The notes under the pieces: generated by a model
Databases searched by the model: none
The model's input: only the letters and a program-made list of their open reading frames with translations
What the model was told of the DNA's origin: nothing
Assembly (NCBI RefSeq): GCF_001426745.1
Contig: NZ_LMFI01000001.1
Coordinates: 410,000-473,999 of the forward strand
Source of the DNA: Nocardioides sp. Root140
Lineage (GTDB): Bacteria; Actinomycetota; Actinomycetes; Propionibacteriales; Nocardioidaceae
Reading direction: 5' to 3'
DNA length: 64,000 nucleotides
Shown here: one piece after another, positions 7,943 through 16,473 of the stretch
How the letters are laid out: each line of letters opens with the position of its first letter
Position numbering within the stretch: position 1 is the first letter of the stretch
Translations under genes and position numbers: made by a program

Positions 7943-9568
7943 ATGCAGGACCAGAGGTTCGACCTGCCCACGATCCTGAAGTTCGTCGACATCGCGACGT
8001 CGGCCCTCAGTGACGCTCGCGAGGAGATCGACGCGCTCAACGTCTACCCGGTCCCGGACGGCGACACCGGAACCAACATGTTCCTCACCGTCTCGGCCGC
8101 CCGGGAGGCATTGCTGCAGGCCACCGACGGCAACGAGGCCGCGGAGCTGGGGCCGGCGCTGGCCGCCTTCTCACGCGGTGCGCTGCTCGGTGCGCGGGGC
8201 AACTCCGGCGTGATCCTGTCGCAGATGCTGCGGGCCATCGCGGCCCGCCTGGTCCGGGCCAGCCCGGAGACCAGGTACGCGAAGGTGTTCGCCGAGGCCC
8301 TGCACGAGTCCACCGACGCCAGCTACGCCGCCGTCGGCACCCCGGTCGAGGGCACGATCCTCACGGTGGCCCGTGCCGCGTCCGACGCGGCGCTCGCCAG
8401 GGCAGATGACCCCGAGGCGCGCACCACCGACGTGCTCGCCTGCGCCGCAGAGGCCGCCCGCGAGGCCCTGGCCCGCACCCCCACGCAGCTGAAGGCCCTC
8501 GCCGACGCCGGTGTCGTCGACGCCGGTGGTCGCGGACTGTGCGTGCTGCTCGACGCGGCCGAGACGACCCTGACCGGGCGCCGCCCGATCACCGCCCCGC
8601 GCAGCGCCCCGCACATCCCGCGCCCGATGCCGACCGGCGACCTGCATCCCGACGGTCCGTCCTACGAGGTGATGTACCTCCTCGACGCCGACGACGACGC
8701 GGTCGGCACGCTCAAGGTCACCCTGGCCGGACTGGGCGACTCCCTGGTCGTGGTCGGCGGCGAGGGGCTGTGGAACGTGCATGTGCACGTCGACGACGTC
8801 GGTGCCGCCATCGAGGCCGGCATCGTGGCCGGCCGCCCGCACCGCGTGCGGGTCACCCACTTCGCCGAGCAGGTCGCCGAGGCCGGAGCCCGTACGTCGA
8901 CCCGCACCGGCCGCAGGATCGTCGCCGTCGCAGCCGGCCCCGGACTCGAGCAGCTGTTCACCGAAGCCGGTGCCGTGGTGGTGCCCGGCGGGCCCGGGCA
9001 GCGGCCCAGCACCGGCATGCTCCTGGAGGCGATCGAGGCCTGTGGTGCGGCCGAGGTCATCGTGCTCCCCAACGACCACGACTCCGTGCGCGTCGCGGAG
9101 ATCGCGGCCCGCACTGCCGAGGAGTCCGGCGAGGTCCGGGTCGCGGTGATCGCCACCCAGGCGCAGGTCCAGGGACTGGCTGCGGTCGCCGTCCACGAGC
9201 CCGGCCGCTCGTTCGACCAGGACCTCCTCCACATGACCGCCACCGCACGGCACGCCCGGCACGGTGGCGTGACGATCGCCGCTCGACAGGCGATCACCAT
9301 GGGCGGGCCCTGCGAGCCCGGAGACGTGCTCGGCGTCATCGAGGGCGACTTCGCAGTCGTCGGCCAGGACCTCTACGACGTCGCCACCGGCGTCATCGAT
9401 CGACTGGTGGGCGGTGGTGGCGAGCTGATCACCCTGGTGGCCGGACGCGACGGCCGTGACCTCGCGACACGCTGCGAGCAGTACGTCGAGTCGACGTACC
9501 CGATTGTGGATGCTGTGGTGTACGACGGAGGCCAGGAGCGCTACCCGTTGCTCCTCGCGGTCGAATGA
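7943..9568 (+). CDS. DhaL/DAK2-domain protein, fatty-acid kinase FakA-like
   Basis: A 541-residue protein. The N-terminal DhaL (DAK2) domain has the ATP/Mg-binding NVYPVPDGDTGTNM (about residues 34-47) and GARGNSGVILSQ, followed by DAGGRGL. The C-terminal half matches the FakA middle and C domains, with LPNDHDSVRVAE. In Firmicutes FakA phosphorylates fatty acids held by FakB (DegV-type) proteins for phospholipid synthesis; the actinobacterial homologs are less studied. ATG 7943 was chosen because of an ideal GGAGG upstream. RecG follows 34 bases later, the same rpmB-fakA-recG order seen in many Gram-positive genomes. Confidence 0.88.
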   Translation: MQDQRFDLPTILKFVDIATSALSDAREEIDALNVYPVPDGDTGTNMFLTVSAAREALLQATDGNEAAELGPALAAFSRGALLGARGNSGVILSQMLRAIAARLVRASPETRYAKVFAEALHESTDASYAAVGTPVEGTILTVARAASDAALARADDPEARTTDVLACAAEAAREALARTPTQLKALADAGVVDAGGRGLCVLLDAAETTLTGRRPITAPRSAPHIPRPMPTGDLHPDGPSYEVMYLLDADDDAVGTLKVTLAGLGDSLVVVGGEGLWNVHVHVDDVGAAIEAGIVAGRPHRVRVTHFAEQVAEAGARTSTRTGRRIVAVAAGPGLEQLFTEAGAVVVPGGPGQRPSTGMLLEAIEACGAAEVIVLPNDHDSVRVAEIAARTAEESGEVRVAVIATQAQVQGLAAVAVHEPGRSFDQDLLHMTATARHARHGGVTIAARQAITMGGPCEPGDVLGVIEGDFAVVGQDLYDVATGVIDRLVGGGGELITLVAGRDGRDLATRCEQYVESTYPIVDAVVYDGGQERYPLLLAVE

Positions 9569-9602
9569 CCCGCGACCGAACCACCGGAGGCCTCGGAGCA
9601 CC

Positions 9603-11861
9603 ATGACCGGCATCACCCTCGACTCATCGATCGCGACCGTCCTCGGCAGCGGCAAGAAGGACGCCAGCAAGGCCAAGGCCCTGCAGGAGAAGCTCGGCAT
9701 GCGCACCGTCGGCGACCTGCTCTGGCACCTGCCGCGCACCTACCTGAAGACGGGCGAGGTGACCGAGGTCAGCGGCCTGGTCGAGGGCCAGCCGCTGACG
9801 GTCGTGGCCGACGTGGTCAGCACCCGTGTGGCGTCGTACCAGGACCGCCGGACCCACCGGCAGGCGTTCCGTGTCGAGGCCGTGGTCAAGACCGACGGCC
9901 CGGCGTTGCGGATGACGCTGTTCGCCCGCAACAAGGGGGTCGCCGACTGGCAGGCGGCCCGTCTCACACCCGGTGCGAAGGGCGTCTTCACGGGCAAGGT
10001 GAGCACCTTCAACGGCAACTGGCAGCTCAACCATCCGCAGATGGTGATGCTCACCGACGACCCCGACGACGCGCGGGCCGAGTCGGCGCGGGCGATGGCC
10101 GAGAGCCTGAAGGCGCTGTTCCCGATCTACCGGGTCACCGGTCCCGTCGAGACGTGGGACATCCAGCGGGTGGTGAGCTTCGCCCTGACCGTAGTCGACG
10201 ACATGCCCGATGCCCTGCCCGACTGGTTGCGTGACGAGCACGGCGTGGTCGACCTGCACACCGCGATGCGCTGGATCCACTCGCCCGACGACTACGGCCA
10301 GCTCGGTGCCGCCCGCAAGCGCTTCCGGTTCGAGGAGGCCCTGGTCACCCAGTTGGTGATGGCCAGGCGTCGAGCGGCCGTCCGGGCACTGGGCGCCCGC
10401 GCCCGCACCGGTGGGGGCGGTCTGCTGGCCGCCTTCGACGAGCGTCTTCCGTTCACGCTGACCGAGGGCCAGCGTGCGATCGGCGACGAGCTCGAGCACG
10501 ACCTCGCCCAGCCACACCCGATGAACCGGCTCCTCCAGGGAGAGGTCGGCTCCGGCAAGACCCTGGTCGCGCTGCGCGCCATGCTGCGCGTCGTCGACTC
10601 CGGGGGACAGGCCGCGCTCCTTGCCCCGACGGAGGTGCTGGCCCAGCAGCACCACCGGTCGATCGGAGCCATGCTCGGCGACCTGGCCGCGGGAGGCATG
10701 CTCGGCGGTGCCGCCGACGCCACCACCATCGCCCTGCTCACGGGGTCGATGGGCAAGGCCGCCCGCCAGGAGGCGATGTTGCGGATGGCCAGCGGGGAAG
10801 CAGGGTTGGTGATCGGCACCCACGCGCTCCTCGAGGACAAGGTGCAGTTTGCCGACCTCGGCCTGGTCGTCGTCGACGAGCAGCACCGCTTCGGCGTCGA
10901 GCAACGGGCGGCGCTGACCGACAAGGCCGGCGCGCCGCCGCACGTGCTCGTGATGACCGCGACACCCATTCCACGCACCGTGGCGATGACGGTGTTCGGG
11001 GACCTCGAGGTCTCCACCCTGCGTGAGCTTCCGGCCGGGCGCGCGCCCATCCAGTCGACCGTCGTGCCGCTCAAGGACCAGCCCCAGTGGCTCAACCGGG
11101 TCTGGGAACGCGTTCGCGAAGAGGTCGGCAAGGGGCACCAGGTCTACGTCGTGTGCCCCCGCATCGGCGGCGACGAGGCCGAGGAGGGGCAGGTCGACCA
11201 GCTCGACGTCGACGACGACGGAGACGTGCTGCCGTCCGTCCGCGAGGGCCAGCTGGCGGCGGTCGAGGAGCTCGCACCCGAGCTGTCCGGTGGCGCCCTG
11301 TCCGGCCTCAGGGTCGAGATGCTCCACGGCAAGATGCCGCCCGACGACAAGGACCGCGTGATGCGCGCCTTCTCCGCCGGCGACATCGACGTGCTGGTCT
11401 CCACCACCGTCATCGAGGTCGGCGTCGACGTCGCCAACGCCACCACGATGGTGCTGCTCGACGCCGACCGTTTCGGGGTCTCGCAGCTGCACCAGCTGCG
11501 CGGTCGCGTGGGTCGTGGCGGGCTGCCCGGTCTCTGCCTGATGGTCACCCACAGTGAGACCGGTTCGCCGGCACGTGATCGACTCGATGCCGTGGCAGGG
11601 TCGACCGACGGGTTCGAGCTCTCCCGCATCGACCTCGAACAACGCCAGGAGGGTGACGTGCTCGGTGCCGGTCAGTCGGGCTTCCGGTCCAGCCTGCGCC
11701 ACCTCAAGGTGCTGCGTGACGAGAAGACCATCGTGGCCGCGCGTGACGCCGCCGAGAAGCTGGTCGCCGACGACCCGTCGCTCGCCGTCGCGCCCCTGCT
11801 GGCCGAGCGGGTCGACGAGCTCGAACGGTCGAGCAAGAGTGACTTCATGGAGCGTTCATGA
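9603..11861 (+). CDS. recG: ATP-dependent DNA helicase RecG
   Basis: A 752-residue helicase that reverses stalled replication forks and branch-migrates Holliday junctions. The N-terminal wedge/OB region lies around residues 60-160. Walker A is GEVGSGKT (about 311-318), and the DEAH-like box is DEQHRFGVEQR. MTATPIPRT, STTVIEVGVDV and QLHQLRGRVGRG cover the remaining superfamily-2 motifs. The insert DEAEEGQVDQLDVDDDGD is longer than usual. The start is ATG 9603. The stop TGA overlaps the ATG of an 18-codon ORF that in turn overlaps rsmD. Confidence 0.96.
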   Translation: MTGITLDSSIATVLGSGKKDASKAKALQEKLGMRTVGDLLWHLPRTYLKTGEVTEVSGLVEGQPLTVVADVVSTRVASYQDRRTHRQAFRVEAVVKTDGPALRMTLFARNKGVADWQAARLTPGAKGVFTGKVSTFNGNWQLNHPQMVMLTDDPDDARAESARAMAESLKALFPIYRVTGPVETWDIQRVVSFALTVVDDMPDALPDWLRDEHGVVDLHTAMRWIHSPDDYGQLGAARKRFRFEEALVTQLVMARRRAAVRALGARARTGGGGLLAAFDERLPFTLTEGQRAIGDELEHDLAQPHPMNRLLQGEVGSGKTLVALRAMLRVVDSGGQAALLAPTEVLAQQHHRSIGAMLGDLAAGGMLGGAADATTIALLTGSMGKAARQEAMLRMASGEAGLVIGTHALLEDKVQFADLGLVVVDEQHRFGVEQRAALTDKAGAPPHVLVMTATPIPRTVAMTVFGDLEVSTLRELPAGRAPIQSTVVPLKDQPQWLNRVWERVREEVGKGHQVYVVCPRIGGDEAEEGQVDQLDVDDDGDVLPSVREGQLAAVEELAPELSGGALSGLRVEMLHGKMPPDDKDRVMRAFSAGDIDVLVSTTVIEVGVDVANATTMVLLDADRFGVSQLHQLRGRVGRGGLPGLCLMVTHSETGSPARDRLDAVAGSTDGFELSRIDLEQRQEGDVLGAGQSGFRSSLRHLKVLRDEKTIVAARDAAEKLVADDPSLAVAPLLAERVDELERSSKSDFMERS

Positions 11862-11914
11862 GCACCCCAGACAAATCCTCGCTGCGCTGCGGTTTGACCG
11901 GGGACCCCGCATGA
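11858..11914 (+). CDS. 18-codon ORF bridging recG and rsmD
   Basis: ATG at 11858 overlaps the recG stop (ATGA), and the ORF ends with a TGA at 11912-11914 that overlaps the rsmD ATG at 11911 (ATGA again). The product would be MSTPDKSSLRCGLTGDPA. I know of no family for it. The most likely role is translational: ribosomes finishing recG could re-initiate here and hand over to rsmD, which has only a weak GGGGA-type ribosome site. It may be no more than a spacer, and its peptide may be unstable. Confidence 0.4.
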   Translation: MSTPDKSSLRCGLTGDPA

Positions 11915-12549
11915 CGCGCATCATCGGCGGCACCGCCGGCGGACGGCGACTCGAGACGCCCCACGGCCACGCCACCCGTCCGACCAGCGACCGCGTGCGT
12001 GAGGCGTTGTTCTCGGCCATCGAGTCCTGGGCCGGCACGTTGAGCGGCCTCCGCTTCCTCGACCTGTACGCCGGCTCCGGCGCCGTCGGCCTGGAGGCCC
12101 GCTCACGTGGGGCCTCGGCGGTGACGTTGGTCGAGCAGGACCGGCGCACCGCAACGCTGATCTCCAGCAACGTGCGCATGCTCGGGTTCACCGGCGTCGA
12201 CGTGGTCCCCACCTCGGTCACCACCGCACTGGTGCGCCCACCCGGGTCGGCGTACGACGTGGTGTTCGCGGACCCGCCCTACCCCCTGCCCGACGACGAG
12301 GTCGAGGCCATGCTCGGGCTGCTCGTCGCGCACGACTGGATGGCCCCCGGTGCGCTGGTCGTGGTCGAGCGCGGAAGGAGGGGTTCGTCACATCGCTGGC
12401 CTGCGGGTATCGAAGGCTGGCGCGACAAGCGTTATGGCGAGACCGTGCTGAGATATGGTCACGCGGCCGATCCAGAACAAGATCCAGAGCGCGATCCACA
12501 GGAGGATCCAGACCAGGCTCCGGATCCATCCGACGAGCCAGAGGAGTAG
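11911..12549 (+). CDS. rsmD: 16S rRNA (guanine(966)-N(2))-methyltransferase RsmD
   Basis: A 212-residue SAM-dependent methyltransferase acting on the small-subunit rRNA. RIIGGTAGGRRL opens the family; LDLYAGSGAVGLEARSRGA is the SAM-binding motif I region, and FADPPYPLP is the catalytic motif. The family is usually about 185-190 residues; the last 25 or so here form an acidic Asp-Pro/Glu/Gln tail after RYGHAA. That tail is coded by GATCCA-based repeats with codons rare in the neighbours (CCA, GAA, CAA). CoaD follows after seven bases. Confidence 0.92.
   Translation: MTRIIGGTAGGRRLETPHGHATRPTSDRVREALFSAIESWAGTLSGLRFLDLYAGSGAVGLEARSRGASAVTLVEQDRRTATLISSNVRMLGFTGVDVVPTSVTTALVRPPGSAYDVVFADPPYPLPDDEVEAMLGLLVAHDWMAPGALVVVERGRRGSSHRWPAGIEGWRDKRYGETVLRYGHAADPEQDPERDPQEDPDQAPDPSDEPEE
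12469..12530. repeat. 12-bp imperfect repeats coding the RsmD tail
   Basis: GATCCA recurs at 12469, 12481, 12493, 12505 and 12523; the first four are exactly 12 bp apart. Translated, it gives DPEQ-DPER-DPQE-DPDQ-like units. Confidence 0.9.
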
Positions 12550-12556
12550 GAGTCCA

Positions 12557-13060
12557 GTGCGCAGAGCTGTCTGTCCAGGATCCTTCGATCCGGTCACCAA
12601 CGGTCACATCGACATCGTGTCGAGGGCTTCGCTCCTCTTCGACGAGGTCGTGGTCGCCGTCGGGGTCAACAAGTCGAAGAACCGGCTCTTCTCCGCCGAC
12701 GAGCGCATCGACATGCTGCGCGAGGCGTGCCGCGAGTTCAAGAACGTGACCGTCGACGGGTTCTCGGGGCTGCTCACGACCTACTGCCAGGACCGTGACA
12801 TCCACGCGATCGTCAAGGGCCTGCGCGCGGTCAGCGACTTCGACTACGAGCTGCAGATGGCCCAGATGAACTCCAGCCTGGCCGACATCGAGACCGTCTT
12901 CGTGCCCACCAGCCCGGAGTACTCCTTCCTCGCCTCGAGCCTGGTCAAGGAGGTCGCCATGTTCGGCGGTGACGTGTCCGGACTCGTGCCCGACTTCGTG
13001 CGCGAGCGCCTGGCCGTGCGACTCGACGAGAAACGCCGCCTCGAAGGAGAGGGCAGATGA
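12557..13060 (+). CDS. coaD: Phosphopantetheine adenylyltransferase
   Basis: A 167-residue enzyme that adenylates 4'-phosphopantetheine to dephospho-CoA, the penultimate step of coenzyme A synthesis. The nucleotidyltransferase motif GSFDPVTNGHIDI (about residues 8-20) includes the (H/T)xGH signature, and YSFLASSLVKEVA is the second conserved block. The start is GTG 12557 with TAGGAG upstream; the longer open frame reads through the rsmD tail and is not family sequence. Its stop overlaps the ATG of the SepIVA-like gene (ATGA). Confidence 0.96.
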   Translation: MRRAVCPGSFDPVTNGHIDIVSRASLLFDEVVVAVGVNKSKNRLFSADERIDMLREACREFKNVTVDGFSGLLTTYCQDRDIHAIVKGLRAVSDFDYELQMAQMNSSLADIETVFVPTSPEYSFLASSLVKEVAMFGGDVSGLVPDFVRERLAVRLDEKRRLEGEGR

Positions 13061-13578
13061 ACGACGTACAGTCCGAGCTCGCCGCACTGCGCGACATGGT
13101 CGTGAACGCACGGTCGATGCCGATGTCGGCCTCCGCGGTGATCAACCGCCAGGAGTTCCTCGACGCGATCGAGCGGCTCGAGCAGCGGTTCACCGCCGCC
13201 ACCAGTGAGTCTGCCGCCGTACTGGCCGACCGCGACGGCGTGGTCGCCGAGGGCGAGGGCATGGCGATCGAGATCGTCCGCCAGGCCGAGCTCAAGCGCG
13301 ACCACCTGGTCTCCGACACCGAGGTCTTCCGGCTCGCCACCCGTGAGGCGGAGACCGTGCGCGCCGACGCGGTGACCGAGGCCGAGCAGCTGCGACGCGA
13401 CGCCGACGCCTACATCGAGCAGCGCTTCTCGAACTTCGAACACTCCCTGGAGCGCACGCTGACGGAGGTCAGGCGAGGCATCGCGAACCTGAGCGGTCGC
13501 AGCTCGTTCGAGGGTGACGCAACCAACAACGAGCCTCCCGCCGGAGACGTTTTGCTGAGTGGCCCCGAAGCCGGGTAG
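13057..13578 (+). CDS. Coiled-coil septation-type protein (SepIVA/DivIVA-like)
   Basis: A 173-residue acidic, largely helical protein with long charged heptad-like stretches (about residues 25-150) and a disordered tail. The position between coaD and the DUF177-rpmF-rnc-mutM run matches that of SepIVA in mycobacteria, an essential septation factor related to DivIVA/Wag31. The protein starts MNDVQSELAALRDMV and has the MPMSASAVINR loop typical of that group. It probably acts at the cytoplasmic membrane during division. The identification is from context and architecture, not a catalytic motif. Confidence 0.75.
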   Translation: MNDVQSELAALRDMVVNARSMPMSASAVINRQEFLDAIERLEQRFTAATSESAAVLADRDGVVAEGEGMAIEIVRQAELKRDHLVSDTEVFRLATREAETVRADAVTEAEQLRRDADAYIEQRFSNFEHSLERTLTEVRRGIANLSGRSSFEGDATNNEPPAGDVLLSGPEAG

Positions 13579-13581
13579 CCT
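13576..13581 (+). promoter_or_regulatory. Possible -10 box (TAGCCT) for DUF177-rpmF
   Basis: TAGCCT overlaps the TAG stop of the SepIVA-like gene and lies 32 nt before the DUF177 GTG, with the ribosome site AGGGAGAA between. Confidence 0.45.
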
Positions 13582-13613
13582 TTGGCTGATTTGTTGTGTC
13601 TGGACAGGGAGAA

Positions 13614-14183
13614 GTGAAGACCTCGAAGTTGGACCCGAGAGCGCCGCTCGTGCTCGATACACGCGAGCTCGGCCGCCGCCCGGGGTCCCAGAAGGAATTC
13701 ACGGAGACTGTTCCGGCACCAGCAGATCTCGGCATCGAGGTCCTCGGTGTCGCCGAAGGCACGCCGGTCGAACTCGACCTGCGGCTCGAGGCGGTCATGG
13801 AGGGCGTTCTCGTCACGGGCACGGTCTACACCGGGCTCACCGGCGAGTGTGTGCGGTGCCTGGACCCGATCTCCGATGAGCTCGAAGCGCGGTTCCAGGA
13901 GCTGTACGTCTACGACGATGGTCACCACGACATCGACGCAGACGAAGAGAGCGAAGTACGACGACTCGAGGACGACCTGCTCGACCTCGAGCCCGTCCTG
14001 CGGGACGCGGTGGTGCTTGCGCTACCGTTCCAACCGCTCTGTGAGGAGGACTGTCCCGGGTTGTGCACCGAGTGTGGTGCCCACCTGGCCGACGATCCCG
14101 ATCACACCCATGAGGCGCCGATCGACCCGCGTTGGGCCGGTCTCGAGGCCCTCACGCAAGACGACAGCAAGACGACAGACTGA
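13614..14183 (+). CDS. DUF177 (YceD-like) protein
   Basis: A 189-residue protein of the DUF177 family that precedes rpmF in most bacteria. The central ECVRCLDP and the C-terminal [13 protein letters not shown] cysteines look like metal ligands. The family is linked to 23S rRNA or large-subunit biogenesis; the chemistry is unknown. The GTG at 13614 was preferred to the GTG at 13596 because AGGGAGAA lies just before it. It is followed 43 bases later by rpmF. Confidence 0.88.
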   Translation: MKTSKLDPRAPLVLDTRELGRRPGSQKEFTETVPAPADLGIEVLGVAEGTPVELDLRLEAVMEGVLVTGTVYTGLTGECVRCLDPISDELEARFQELYVYDDGHHDIDADEESEVRRLEDDLLDLEPVLRDAVVLALPFQPLCEEDCPGLCTECGAHLADDPDHTHEAPIDPRWAGLEALTQDDSKTTD

Positions 14184-14226
14184 AGCGGCAGGCCGAACGG
14201 CCTTCGCGAATCCAGAGGAGATCACA

Positions 14227-14412
14227 GTGGCAGTCCCGAAGCGGAAGATGTCGCGCAGCAACACGCGTCACCGTCGCTCGCAGTGGAAGGCCGTTGCGCC
14301 GTCCCTCGTGACGTGTGCCAACCCGGCGTGCGGTTCCAAGCACCTCCCGCACCGCGCGTGCGGCGAGTGCGGCCAGTACGGCGCCAAGGCCGAGCGTCGT
14401 CAGGTTCTCTGA
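14227..14412 (+). CDS. rpmF: 50S ribosomal protein L32
   Basis: A 61-residue L32 with the zinc-ribbon [39 protein letters not shown] is the family N-terminus. The start is GTG 14227 with an ideal AGAGGAG ribosome site. Its stop lies inside the first copy of a 16-bp direct repeat that continues into rnc. Confidence 0.96.
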   Translation: MAVPKRKMSRSNTRHRRSQWKAVAPSLVTCANPACGSKHLPHRACGECGQYGAKAERRQVL

Positions 14413-14440
14413 ACCGTTGACTGAGTTCTCTGAACCGTTG
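14404..14440. repeat. Direct duplication at the rpmF/rnc junction
   Basis: GTTCTCTGAACCGTTG occurs at 14404-14419 and again at 14425-14440, a 21-bp period. Each copy carries a TGA and a TTG. The first copy supplies the rpmF stop; either TTG could start rnc. Confidence 0.9.
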
Positions 14441-15202
14441 CCGGACCTCACGGAACTCACGTACGAGGAGTTGCGGTCAGCGCTCGGCGATCCTGTCCTG
14501 GATCCCGAGCTGCTGGACCGTGCCCTCACACACCGCTCGTTCGCCTACGAGAACGGCGGCCTGCCGACCAACGAGCGCCTGGAGTTCCTGGGCGACTCGG
14601 TGCTCGGCGTGGTGGTCACCGAGACGCTGTTCCGCACCCACCCCGACCTGTCCGAGGGCAGGCTGGCGAAGCTGCGGGCCGCAGTGGTCAACGCGCGCGC
14701 CCTCGCCGAGGTGGCGCGCACGATCGGTCTCGGTGAGCACATCAAGCTCGGCCGTGGCGAGGAGTCGACCGGTGGCCGCGACAAGGCCTCGATCCTCTCC
14801 GACACGGTCGAGGCCGTGATCGGCGCGATCTACATCTCCGGTGGCTTCGAGAACGCCGGTGCGGTCGTGCACCTGCTCTTCGACCCGCTGATGGAGGCCG
14901 CCGCCGGGCTCGGCGCCGGCCTCGACTGGAAGACCTCGCTCCAGGAGCTCTCCGCGGAGCGCGCCCTTGGCGTGCCCGAATACGTCATCGAGGACTCCGG
15001 TCCCGATCACCTCAAGGAGTTCACCGCCCAGGTGCGGGTCGGCGACTCCCTCTACGGCCACGGCGTCGGCCGCTCCAAGAAGGAAGCCGAGCAGCAGGCC
15101 GCGCAGACGGCGTACGGCGAGATCTCGGCCGTGCCGATGCCCGAGCCGGAGCCCGACACCGAGTCCGTGGTCGAGCCCGAGTCCGACACCGTCTCCGACT
15201 GA
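14417..15202 (+). CDS. rnc: Ribonuclease III
   Basis: About 261 residues. RNase III cuts double-stranded RNA, including rRNA precursors. The signature [13 protein letters not shown] is intact, and [18 protein letters not shown] carries the second set of catalytic acids. A double-stranded RNA-binding domain follows ([12 protein letters not shown] to [16 protein letters not shown]), then an acidic tail [15 protein letters not shown] that is extra to the family. The start is uncertain: TTG 14417 or TTG 14438, both without a good ribosome site and each in one copy of a duplication. It probably depends on translation of rpmF. Confidence 0.93.
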   Translation: MTEFSEPLPDLTELTYEELRSALGDPVLDPELLDRALTHRSFAYENGGLPTNERLEFLGDSVLGVVVTETLFRTHPDLSEGRLAKLRAAVVNARALAEVARTIGLGEHIKLGRGEESTGGRDKASILSDTVEAVIGAIYISGGFENAGAVVHLLFDPLMEAAAGLGAGLDWKTSLQELSAERALGVPEYVIEDSGPDHLKEFTAQVRVGDSLYGHGVGRSKKEAEQQAAQTAYGEISAVPMPEPEPDTESVVEPESDTVSD

Positions 15203-15206
15203 GGCC

Positions 15207-16058
15207 GTGCCCGAGCTCCCCGAGGTCGAGGTCGTACGACGAGGGCTCGACACCCACGCCGTCGGACGCCGCATCGACTCGGTCGAGGTGCTGCACACCC
15301 GGCCCGTCCGTCGTGACCCCGGCGGCCCCACCGGCTTCGTCGCGTCCCTGACCGGGCGCACGATCGAGGCCGCCCGCCGCCGCGGCAAGTACCTCTGGCT
15401 GCCGCTCGACTCGGGTGACGCGATCCTCGGCCACCTCGGCATGAGCGGCCAGATGCTGGTGCAGCCGCCGACCGTGCCCGACGAGAGGCACCTGCGGATC
15501 CGCCTGACCCTCTCTGACGGGCAGGAGCTCCGCTTCGTCGACCAGCGCATGTTCGGCGGTCTGGCCACCTCGCCCGGCGGCGCCGAGCTGCCACCCGAGA
15601 TGGCACACATCGCCCGCGACCTGCTCGACGACGAGTTCGACCTCGACGATTTCACCCGCCGGGTGCGCCGGCGTACCTCCGCGGTCAAACGGCTGCTGCT
15701 CGACCAGACCCTGGTCAGCGGTGTCGGCAACATCTACGCCGACGAGGCGCTGTGGCGGGCCGGGCTGCACGGCGAACGACTGGGGGAGAAGCTGACCGCA
15801 CGCCAGGTCCGCGAGCTGGCCGGCCATGCCGAGCAGGTCATGCGCCAGGCGCTCGACCAGGGCGGCACGTCCTTCGACGCGCTCTACGTGAACGTCAACG
15901 GGGAGAGCGGCTACTTCGAGCGGTCCCTCAACGTCTACGGACGCGAGGGCGAGGCCTGCCGCCGGTGTGGGGCCCCGATCCGCCGGGTCGCGTTCATGAA
16001 CCGGTCGTCGTACTTCTGCCCGGTCTGCCAGAAGCCCCCGCGAACCCCGCGTTCTTGA
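15207..16058 (+). CDS. mutM: Formamidopyrimidine-DNA glycosylase
   Basis: A 283-residue base-excision repair enzyme that removes 8-oxoguanine and FaPy lesions. The N-terminal [13 protein letters not shown] supplies the catalytic Pro and Glu right after the initiator. The helix-two-turn-helix region [17 protein letters not shown] and the C-terminal zinc finger CRRCG...CPVCQ are present. The start is GTG 15207, four bases after the rnc stop, so it is co-translated with rnc. Confidence 0.97.
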   Translation: MPELPEVEVVRRGLDTHAVGRRIDSVEVLHTRPVRRDPGGPTGFVASLTGRTIEAARRRGKYLWLPLDSGDAILGHLGMSGQMLVQPPTVPDERHLRIRLTLSDGQELRFVDQRMFGGLATSPGGAELPPEMAHIARDLLDDEFDLDDFTRRVRRRTSAVKRLLLDQTLVSGVGNIYADEALWRAGLHGERLGEKLTARQVRELAGHAEQVMRQALDQGGTSFDALYVNVNGESGYFERSLNVYGREGEACRRCGAPIRRVAFMNRSSYFCPVCQKPPRTPRS

Positions 16059-16059
16059 T

Positions 16060-16130
16060 GCGCCAACCGTGGATCCTTGCGGTCCTCACATCAGGAATCC
16101 ACGGTTCGAGGCGCAAGAATCCACGGTTCG
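16060..16130. repeat. Palindromic intergenic element with three ATCCACGGTT half-sites
   Basis: GCGCCAACCGTGGATCCTTGCG (split here as 16060-16081) is matched in inverted orientation by CGCAAGAATCCACGGTT (16113-16129), with one mismatch over 17 bases. A further direct copy, GAATCCACGGTTCG, sits at 16095-16108, 22 bp before 16117-16130. It follows the mutM stop directly and may act as a terminator. Confidence 0.85.
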
Positions 16131-16231
16131 CGAAAACGGACGTTGCCGGTGGTTTGACCATTCCCGCCCGCGGTGGGACTCTTGAAGACGGGCCGAGTCA
16201 GGTCCACATCACAACTTTCGGAGGCTTTTGA

Positions 16232-16444
16232 ATGGCCAAGGCGCTTCTCGGCTACATGAGCAGCGACCAGCAGTTCCTCTCTCGTCAGACGGCCGTGCGA
16301 CTGGCCGCCGAGAACAGGGCGCTGCGCGAGCGTGTCGCTGATCTTGAAACCCTGATCGTGCGGTTGAGCGAGGAGAACGAAACCCTCGCCGCAGCCGGGG
16401 CAGCCGCCCTCCTCGAGCCCGTCGAGGACATGCAACCGGTCTGA
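16232..16444 (+). CDS. Small coiled-coil protein of unknown function
   Basis: A 70-residue protein starting MAKALLGYM, with a central helix rich in Leu, Glu and Arg (AAENRALRERVADLETLIV) that should form a coiled coil. The start has a good ribosome site (CGGAGG, ten bases upstream). The pattern matches a short conserved actinobacterial protein of unknown role. It converges with the SARP regulator, 29 bases away. Confidence 0.75.
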   Translation: MAKALLGYMSSDQQFLSRQTAVRLAAENRALRERVADLETLIVRLSEENETLAAAGAAALLEPVEDMQPV

Positions 16445-16473
16445 ACCGGACCCTTGATGACGCTGCGACGGCG

